Made by a program: the position numbers and the translations under genes. This document shows, piece after piece, positions 1 to 7,014 of a DNA stretch of 41,538 nucleotides. This DNA comes from Chrysochromulina tobinii. Taxonomy: Eukaryota; Haptophyta; Prymnesiales; Chrysochromulinaceae. Position 1 is the stretch's first letter. Each line of letters opens with the position of its first letter. The stretch spans positions 1 to 41,538 of the forward strand of contig JWZX01003220.1 in the NCBI GenBank assembly GCA_001275005.1. Reading direction: 5' to 3'. The notes under the pieces are model-generated. The model did not search any database, was not told where the DNA came from, and saw nothing but the letters and a program-made list of their open reading frames with translations.

Positions 1-485
1 TCGCGACGCTCACGAGCCTGGTGGATGAAGATGGCAGCAGAGGCAGTGGCCAGGGCGCGCTCGACGGCTCGGTGCTTTCAAGCTCGGAGCAGCCCGCGAG
101 CACAGCGGCTGGCTACGTGCCCACGCCGCTCTCGATGCAGGTGCGTGAGATGCGCAAGGGCTCCGATGCGCACAAGGGCGTCAAGGACAATATGCTGCTC
201 GCGTTCAGCAGCGTGATGTCTCGACTCGACGCCATCTATGCAGCAAGGGCGGCGAAGGCGCCCGAGGGCTTTGAGGAGCGCATCAACTATTGGCATCGCG
301 AGTGTGGCATGCGGACCGACCTGAAAGATCGGTTGCACTCGCTCCGTATTTGGAGGAATGCCGCGAGCCACCTCGACGACGATCGGTGGCGCCGCGACGG
401 CCCACGCAACGAGGCGGAGGCGTCGCAGCTCGTGTCCGCAGTGAAGACAGCGATCGAGGCGCTCGAGGGTGCTCCATCACGTTGA
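1..485 (+). CDS. HEPN/DUF4145-like protein, C-terminal part (5' end outside window)
   Basis: The frame is open from base 3 to a TGA at 483-485, so this is the 3' end of a gene entering from the left. The first ~50 residues are Ser/Gly-rich. The remainder is compact and helical and ends in a block containing LHSLRIWRNAASH, DDDRWRRDGPR and a last amphipathic helix. RNAASH fits the R-N-x3-H motif that defines many HEPN ribonuclease or ribonucleotide-binding domains, and the flanking Trp and Arg residues are typical of the DUF4145-like branch. That family assignment is inference from the motif. No partner gene is visible because the left flank is missing. The ending looks genuine since the helix finishes cleanly before the stop. 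Confidence 0.6.
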   Translation, partial: ATLTSLVDEDGSRGSGQGALDGSVLSSSEQPASTAAGYVPTPLSMQVREMRKGSDAHKGVKDNMLLAFSSVMSRLDAIYAARAAKAPEGFEERINYWHRECGMRTDLKDRLHSLRIWRNAASHLDDDRWRRDGPRNEAEASQLVSAVKTAIEALEGAPSR

Positions 486-1079
486 GTACAGCTTTTAGAC
501 GCGGCTGGTTGCCGTGTTTTACGACTTGCGATGGATGAGTGAATGGCGCCCATAATGCAGACACCTTCGCCGCGCCCCCGAGGGGACACCGCACAGCGCT
601 CCTGTCCTTCTGGACACTGGAAACCGAACTGGTTCAGGACGACTGGAAACCGAACTGGTTCAGGACATGGGTGTGTACGTGCTATCAGTATCAGTATCAG
701 TATCACATGCTATTAGTATCACGCTTTGAGGCTCTCGAAAATTGAAATTCTTGAAAATTGAACACTCGCTGCCAGCCGCATGGCAGGGCGAGATACGGTC
801 GAGTGAGGTGATCAACAGGTGGACTCGATTTGCACAAGATGCCCTGGGACGGGACAAAAGCCAAGGCTGCCTCGCACATACCTGAGAATCCCACCAACGG
901 CGGAGCGCCGCCCACACCACCGCGGCCCTAGGGGCCCTTGCATCCGGTTGGATGGGCCGTGTCGTAGGTGGCCGGAGCGGAGTAGTGAGTGGAGAAGTGC
1001 TGCGCTCCTGTGACTAGCCCCCCATTCGTGCCATTCAAAACGCATCCTGACGCGTCTGGCTGCGATTGAGACCATCCGA
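486..1079. other. Intergenic stretch between the 3' ends of the HEPN-like and ChaN-like genes
   Basis: I see no convincing coding sequence here. It separates a plus-strand gene from the 3' end of a minus-strand gene, so it should hold both 3' untranslated regions. It contains a 26-bp tandem duplication at 617-666 and a short run of ATCAGT units near 684-703. Confidence 0.5.
617..666. repeat. 26-bp tandem duplication
   Basis: The 24-base block starting CTGGAAACCGAACTGG is present twice, at 617-640 and 643-666, with two bases between the copies. It lies in the 3' flank of the first gene and has no visible coding role. Confidence 0.85.
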
Positions 1080-2607
1080 TTATGACTGGATGCTGCTGCT
1101 CTCGACCCACGTGTACTTGGTGAGCGGCGGCGGTGTGGTAAACATCAGGTAGTCGGCCAGCGGGAGCACGGCGCTACCAACGCGTGCCTGGCTCACCGCA
1201 GCGGCACGCTCGCGATCTTCAGGCTTTGAACCAATGACAGGCGCGCCCCCGTCGCCCGGCACGGGCGCATACCGCAGCTGCAAGATGTACTCGCCAAAGT
1301 TGAGACGCCCGCCGGGACCACCAGCAATCGACGGGTCTCTCACCTGCATGCAATCAGTGAGGCATGCATGCAATCAGAGAGGCGAGCAGCAATCGACGGG
1401 TCTCTCACCTGCATGCAGCGCAACTCGTGACCATCCGCGTCAAACGGCGGTCATCAGCGGTCATCAGAGGTCATCAGCGGTCATCGGCGGTCGAACGGCG
1501 GTCGAACGGCGGTCATCAGCGGTCATCAGCGGTCATCAGCGGTCATCACACCAGCGTGCGAGTCGAGGGATGGCTCACCGTATCCGATGGGAGCGGGTTG
1601 AGCATGACCGACGCGACGGAGGCGAGGCCGCCGGGTAGCTGGCGCGCGCATCGCGCGGGTACGCCGCAGCCGAATTTCACATGGTCGGAGCCCACGAGGC
1701 CGACGAGAAGCCCCTCCGGGTTGTTGCGGCACCAGGCGGCCGACGCAGAGCCCATGCTCTCATCCCATAAGACTCGTCCCGAGAAGAAGTTGCGAAAGCT
1801 CATGTCCTCGTCGAGCATCTGGCCGGTGATCGTCGTGCGCAGGATGCCCATCCGCTGGTGCATCTGGTAACTCGGCTTCACGATGTATGCCACGTACTCC
1901 TTGAATGCAGTCGTCGCTGCGAATGCCGAGAAGCCCTCAGGGTCGGTCACGTAGCTGCGCAGCGTCTCAGGCGGCAGCGCAGGCAGGCCGCCCACCTCAA
2001 CACGGCTCAGGTCCTCCGAGTCCACGTTGAGCGCGAGCAGCGGGATGCCGAGCTCGCGGCATGCACGAAAGACGGGAGCATAGGCGGCGAACGGCCAGAA
2101 CCAGCGCTTTCGCCACTCAGTGGCCTCCTCGAGCTCCACCTCGCCGATCCGGCCCGCCACGAAGCTGTCGAGTGCCGGCTGGAAGCGGCGCTGCACCGCC
2201 TCGAGCCCGACGGCCATGGGTAGGCTGCCGCGTTCCTTGTGCAACTCACGGATGACTGCGGACTGTAGCAGGTGGTCGGCAGCGCTGTTGTGGTGCTCTC
2301 CGAGGAATACGGCGCGACACTGCTGCAGCTGCTTGACGATGGTACCCGCGGTAAGAGGCTTGACTGTCGGCGAAAGAGTCTTTGTCGAGTCGGGCACGAC
2401 ACTGTAGATTTCGGCCGAACGTAGTGTGACGCCATCTTCAGTTAGAAGCAGTGTGGCTGCGCTGGTAGGCAGGACGCCAGAGAGGCCAGCGGCGGCGAAC
2501 GCGCCGGCAAGTGCTCTGCGCGAGACGTGGCTGCAATGCTGGTTGCCATGCTGCGGTGTATGCAATGCGGCGACCCCAATACTCAGAAGGAGCACGAGCA
2601 TCGGCAT
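1080..2607 (-). CDS. ChaN/DUF399-like haem-binding-type protein, predicted thylakoid lumen
   Basis: Two exons: complement(1579-2607) and complement(1080-1343), joined in phase 0, giving about 430 aa. The start is the ATG at 2607, which opens a hydrophobic signal (MPMLVLLLSIGVAALH). A twin-arginine segment follows, SRRALAGAF then AAAGLSGVLPTSAA (RR at residues 30-31), the layout expected for Tat import into the thylakoid of a complex plastid. The mature part has the family hallmark VFLGEHHN near residue 100, then LGIPLLALN, and exon 2 carries the conserved tail with LQLRYAP and LPLADY. ChaN proteins bind haem or iron. Chloroplast homologues exist, but their substrate here is unknown. Exon 1 ends at a GTGAGC donor. 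The acceptor is duplicated (see the intron entry). Confidence 0.82.
1344..1578 (-). other. Intron of the ChaN-like gene, with minisatellite and nested duplicated acceptor
   Basis: The donor is ACG|GTGAGC (intron starts at 1578) and the final acceptor is GCATGCAG|GTGAGAGACCCG (exon resumes at 1343). Between them, 1446-1549 is a tandem array that reads TGATGACCGC in the sense direction, with some TTCGACCGCC variants. A 31-bp block spanning the acceptor and exon start occurs twice (1322-1352 and 1387-1417, period 65). The inner 65 nt therefore also have a GTGAGA donor and CAG acceptor of their own. Keeping those 65 nt would shift the frame, so they must be removed. Confidence 0.75.
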
Positions 2608-2659
2608 CCGCAAATTTCGCAGGCGATTCTGGAAGTTTCTTGTCGGTGTGTGAGGGGCC

Positions 2660-2675
2660 TGATCACATGTGATCA
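2660..2675. promoter_or_regulatory. Perfect 16-bp palindrome upstream of the ChaN-like gene
   Basis: TGATCACATGTGATCA is its own reverse complement and is centred about 60 bp before the ATG at 2607. It encloses CACATGTG, an E-box-like core. A dimeric transcription-factor site is a reasonable inference; nothing else in the sequence proves it. Confidence 0.4.
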
Positions 2676-2806
2676 TTGGCTGATTGTGTCTTTGACGGGC
2701 TCTAATTGGCCTCTGATTGCGTCTTCGACTATGCGATGCACGTGAGCACTGTTGCCCACGTGCACCGGAGTGAGCCTCCGAGTGCTGCTGCTCAAGTCTA
2801 GGAATT

Positions 2807-3901
2807 CTACGCAGAGCAAGCTCGGACGCGCGCTTCGAGAGCAGCGACCTCATCGGTCGTGTCTACCATCGGGTACACGGCCGCGAAGATGCTCGCAGAG
2901 CCGAGGACGACGCACACGTGCCAAATGGCCACATGAAACTCGAGGCTGCGGATGGCCCAAGGCAGCAGTCCACCTATGTAGAAGACGCCCGAGATCCAGA
3001 TGAGATCCATTTGCCACGTGTGCAGCGTCTCGCGCACCATGGCGATTGAGGCGTTGTACGTGAGTAAGGGACCGAAGACAAACGACACGACGTGCAGGGC
3101 GATGTTGTCGAGCACTCCGCCGGAGGCCTTCGCGAGGATCGTAGCCAGCATGAGGATCCAGAGCACCGCGGACGATCGCCACGCGCACGAAAAGACGAGG
3201 ACGGGCGTCGCAGAGCCCGCAATCAACACACAGATCCCAATGTGATCGAGCAGCGCCAAGCGATCGACATCCAACCAGAGCTTCAATCGGGCGAGCCTCT
3301 GGCCCACGTTGAAGGCGGCGGAGCAGATGAGCATCGTGAGCAGGGACATCCCATACACGAAAATCACTGCAGCGACCAAGATGGGAAAGCCTTCGCTCAG
3401 ATCGGTGTGCCGCCAGACAGCGAGCCACTGCTTGACGGCACCGACCACGGTGGCAACAAAGGCGACAGCGCCGAGGGCCAGCCCAACGCCATGGACGATG
3501 GCGTCGGTGAGAAGCTCTCTACGGCTGTACAGCCGCACTTCGGGATACCATGGGATCTGCTGATCGAACGGATAGCGCAGATGGCCAAGGAGGGACGGCA
3601 CCGATTCGGAGCCGCTGGCATCGGACCGATCCGGGAATTCCTCAAGGAGGATCTCGGTAGCGAGCCGATCCTCGGCACGCTGCTGGGAATTCTCGACGGC
3701 CCGGCGAGCCATCTCCGCCTCGGTCTCTGCAAGCCTGATGGCCTCCGCTAAACTCATTGGCGACTTGCCGCGTTTGATCGCCTCCATGTAGTCACCGCGC
3801 GCATCATCAAACAACTTCTTGAGGTCCGCGGAGCTGAGCACGTCCCGTTCCATCTTCTCCATTTTGTCCATGATCGACATAGCTGCTTCAGCGTACGACA
3901 T
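2807..3901 (-). CDS. Haemolysin-III / PAQR-family seven-transmembrane protein
   Basis: From the ATG at 3901 the protein is 364 aa; an in-frame upstream start could add 21 residues. Residues 1-95 are charged and helical. A seven-span membrane domain follows, with the family landmarks TDAIVHGVG (about 132), LDHIGICVLIAGSATP (about 218) and HVAIWHV (about 323). PAQR/HlyIII proteins are usually zinc-dependent lipid hydrolases or receptors. The metal site looks altered: the usual S-x3-H reads SAAFN, and the C-terminal H-x3-H is shifted to H-x4-H, while the Asp of LDH is kept. The gene is divergent from the UBA-like gene at 4109, so a shared ~200-bp promoter is likely. About 200 bp separate its stop from the ChaN-like start. 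Confidence 0.88.
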   Translation of the reverse strand: MSYAEAAMSIMDKMEKMERDVLSSADLKKLFDDARGDYMEAIKRGKSPMSLAEAIRLAETEAEMARRAVENSQQRAEDRLATEILLEEFPDRSDASGSESVPSLLGHLRYPFDQQIPWYPEVRLYSRRELLTDAIVHGVGLALGAVAFVATVVGAVKQWLAVWRHTDLSEGFPILVAAVIFVYGMSLLTMLICSAAFNVGQRLARLKLWLDVDRLALLDHIGICVLIAGSATPVLVFSCAWRSSAVLWILMLATILAKASGGVLDNIALHVVSFVFGPLLTYNASIAMVRETLHTWQMDLIWISGVFYIGGLLPWAIRSLEFHVAIWHVCVVLGSASIFAAVYPMVDTTDEVAALEARVRACSA

Positions 3902-4108
3902 CGTCCACACCTGGGCGCTGCCGAGGAGCTCTCGCTCCCTCCGACGGCTCGGGCATCCGCCCAAGTTTCAGCATCTGGAGGGAAAATTGGCAAAAAAAAG
4001 ATCTGCGGTCGCCGTCAGTCTATGACGGAAAAGTTCGTGTGTATTCACACATGTGTTCTTTATGAACACTGTTGGCGGAATGCGCGGAAAGGGTCTTCGC
4101 GGAAAGTC

Positions 4109-4888
4109 ATGTCCGCCCGAGGCGATGCAATTGCCCTCGCTGCATGCGCCGCAGCTGGCGCCGTGGCATTTGCCATCGGCGTTTTTATGTCGGAAAGGCT
4201 CTCGTCTTCTAAGTCCGTGGACGTCCGCTTGGACCCACACAGCAGGTCTTGGAAGCCCATGCCCACAACAGCCGAAGCGCCAACGGCTTGCTGTGCACCG
4301 AATGAGGAGGAGGTGCCGGAGATGCCGAAACGCATGCGTGAGGCGCTCGTTCGCAAGGGGGAGACCACCGAGTCTGCGTTCAAGCCACGGTGTGCAACCG
4401 AATCGCCCAAGGCCTGTTGTGACAAGGCTTGTGCACCTGCTTGTACTGATCACCACGAGGTGCCGGAGATGCCAAAACGCATGCGTGATGCTCATGCCCG
4501 CCAATTGGCGACAAATTGGGAAGGATTCCTCGAGCGCGTACCTGGGAAGGAGTCCACGAAGGCGGAGCCCTCGAAAGCGGAGCATGTCAAGCCGCAGCTG
4601 GGCTCCGTGATGGCGCTGGCGAAGGACACGGGCAGGCCGCGGGACGAGTGCAGGGCAGCGCTCATCGCCAGCCAGAACGATTACGACCGGGCCAAGGCGA
4701 GCCTGATGCCAGACGCCATCCTGAGCCAGGCGCCCAGCGGCGTGGCCATTGAGGGTGTGTACGAGCCGGCCGAGAAATTCGGTGGTGGTCGCCCTGGATG
4801 GATCTTCAAGTCCGGTCCGCACGGCCTAGGTTATTACAAGCACAAGGACCCTCTCCCAGCTTGCATGCCGGCGGCAAAGGGCGGCTGA
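4109..4888 (+). CDS. Single-pass membrane protein with paired Cys/PEMPKRMR repeats and an EF-Ts/UBA-like domain
   Basis: The start at 4109 directly precedes a hydrophobic segment (ALAACAAAGAVAFAIGVF), giving 259 aa; an in-frame start at 4022 would add 29 residues. Two diverged copies of a module follow, each with CC then VPEMPKRMR (around 4309-4343 and 4459-4493). Near 4600-4710 the segment VMALAKDTGRPRDECRAAL, followed by DYDRAKASL, has the pattern of an EF-Ts or UBA-type three-helix bundle. The tail has PGWIFKSGPHGLGYY, a Gly/aromatic motif whose family I do not recognise. Function is unknown. A membrane-anchored adaptor is possible. Confidence 0.7.
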   Translation: MSARGDAIALAACAAAGAVAFAIGVFMSERLSSSKSVDVRLDPHSRSWKPMPTTAEAPTACCAPNEEEVPEMPKRMREALVRKGETTESAFKPRCATESPKACCDKACAPACTDHHEVPEMPKRMRDAHARQLATNWEGFLERVPGKESTKAEPSKAEHVKPQLGSVMALAKDTGRPRDECRAALIASQNDYDRAKASLMPDAILSQAPSGVAIEGVYEPAEKFGGGRPGWIFKSGPHGLGYYKHKDPLPACMPAAKGG

Positions 4889-5084
4889 TGCTAAGCGCAG
4901 CCTTGCCGACATCGTCGAGGCTGCTCGTTCGTGGATCTTCGATGGCGATTGCGAAGAGCCGAGGGACGCGGCTCACAAGCTCAACGAGTTCGTTGGGCTT
5001 GGGTACTGCGACCTCGGACAAATGACGGCGTCACCCCCAAAGGCCGTTGCGTTGCATGCGCAGGCCAAGGGTGCCGCCCGATGA
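4831..5084 (+). other. Possible coding segment in a shifted frame just after the UBA-like gene
   Basis: In the +1 frame relative to the preceding gene, an open stretch reads SLADIVEAARSWIF and HKLNEFVGLGYCDLGQM before a TGA at 5082-5084. The hydrophobic and charged residues alternate as in real protein, unlike the shadow frames nearby. It has no ATG of its own and no clear splice junction. It could be a terminal exon of the preceding gene, a relic, or chance. Confidence 0.3.
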
Positions 5085-5541
5085 GATCTTCTCTCGCACC
5101 ACGGTAGGCTCACAAAACGCATCCCCACGCACAATCCAGTGCCCCCAAACCCGGCCGTCGAGCCCCTCGTGGTCTCGTTTCTCAATTCCTTCTTCTGGTA
5201 TGAATCAGATATTTGTACGGGTTGAGCCGCGGCCGCGACGGACTCGTCGTCTTCGTGCTGCGCGTACCACTCGGCACGTCACTCGTCAGGACCACACGCA
5301 GTGGGGATTTATTGCTCAGTCGCCGGAGCATTTCCATTTGGATTTGCAGTCTTGCGCATCCTTCATATCCTTCTATCCGACCGGACTGTGAGGACCCAGA
5401 TCACGATTCGTCTGTTCCAGGCGTTTACGTGGTCGGGGGTGCGTATTCGGGTAAGTTGGTTGAGCTGACCTTTCTTCTAACTTGTTCGCAGTCTTCATAC
5501 GCCCGGAGCCCCGCGGACGCGAAGCCGACGAGCGGCCTAAT

Positions 5542-6962
5542 ATGCCTCCGGAGGTCACGATCTCGTGGGCCGAGCCGCGCAAGAGCTCGCCGTACACGCT
5601 CGCGCGGTCGTCCATCAAGGATGATGACGGCGAGATGCCGCTCGAACCGGGCTCACTCTCGAACTCGGACAAGTCGGACAGGTCTTCAAGCGAGCCGCTA
5701 TCCATGCCGACCCTGCTGCAGCGGCTCATGTGGCGGCACTCGGTGCTCTTCAACACGGCGCAAGAGCTCACACTGCTGCTGCTTATCGGCATGGGGACGA
5801 CCGCGGTCGTCTACTCAGTCGACAAGTCCATCGATGTCATGCTCAAATGGCGCATGAACACGCGGCTCTCATGGCACGTCGCCGGCGGCTTCCTGCCAGA
5901 GTACCTCGTGTGGATAGGCTCGTCGATGCTGCTGTGCACTCTCTCGGCTGCCTGCGTCCATTTGATCGGGCCTTGCGCCGCGGGCTCGGGCATCCCGCTG
6001 ATGAAGTGCGTGCTCTCGGGCGCCCAGATGGATGATTACATCTCGTTTCGCACCCTCGTGGCGAAAGCGACCTCGCTCGCCTTCGCATATTCGGGCGGGC
6101 TCTCGGTCGGCAAGGAGGGCCCGTTTGTGCACATGGCCTCGTGCGTCGCGCACCAGATGTGCCAGCTGCCCATCTTCCGCCGCGTCGCCCAGAACGAGCA
6201 CCTGCATCGACAGGTGCTCGCCGCCGCCTGCGCCGCCGGTGTCTCCGCCGCCTTCGGCTCGCCTGTAGGTGGTGTGCTTTTCTCGATCGAGGTCACATCG
6301 ACGTACTACTCGATCTCGCACCTGTGGAAGGCATTCTTCACCGCCGTTTGCGGCACTCTCTTCGTTCGCCTCGTCCGTGCCTACGGATCGCTAGCGAACT
6401 TCCGTATCACCGACTTCTCGGTGCAGGTGCGCTGCCCGTCCCTGGGCTTGGCTTCTGTTACGTGCTGCTCGGCCTCGGATGCATGCTGATCGTACGCATG
6501 CTGACGGTGCGCTTGCTTCTCTGCCTTCGCAGGACGCCGACACCGGCCTTTCGGCAAGTCTCCTCAGTGGGGAAATCTACGCCTTCCTGCTGCTCGGAGT
6601 ACTGTGCGGGGTGCTCGGCGCCGCATTCGTGCATGCAACGGCCTCGACCATACTGCTGGTGCGCAAGCTGCGCGTCTCGCTCAGCAAGCCGCAAGGTCGC
6701 GCCGGTGCCAGCTGCAGCGGCGGCGGCAGCGGCGGCGGCGGCAGCGGCAGCGGCAGCGGCGGCAGCGGCGGCAGCGGCAGCGGCAGCGGCGGCGGCGTTG
6801 CCAGTGCATCTGGAGGTTCCAACGGCAAGGGAACCGCGCACGGCCCCGTGCCGCTCACGCCTGCGAGTGCATCGCCAGCTGGCGCCCACGGCAGCGCGTC
6901 AACGGCCGCGCCGCCTGTGCTCTCGTTCTCGGAGCGATGGTCCTACGAAACCGTCAACGGCA

Positions 6963-7014
<52 letters not shown>

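Noticed and set aside
2690-2735. CTGATTGCGTC words upstream of the ChaN-like gene as another introner
   Set aside because: Only one or two degenerate units, antisense to the gene and without splice-site context.
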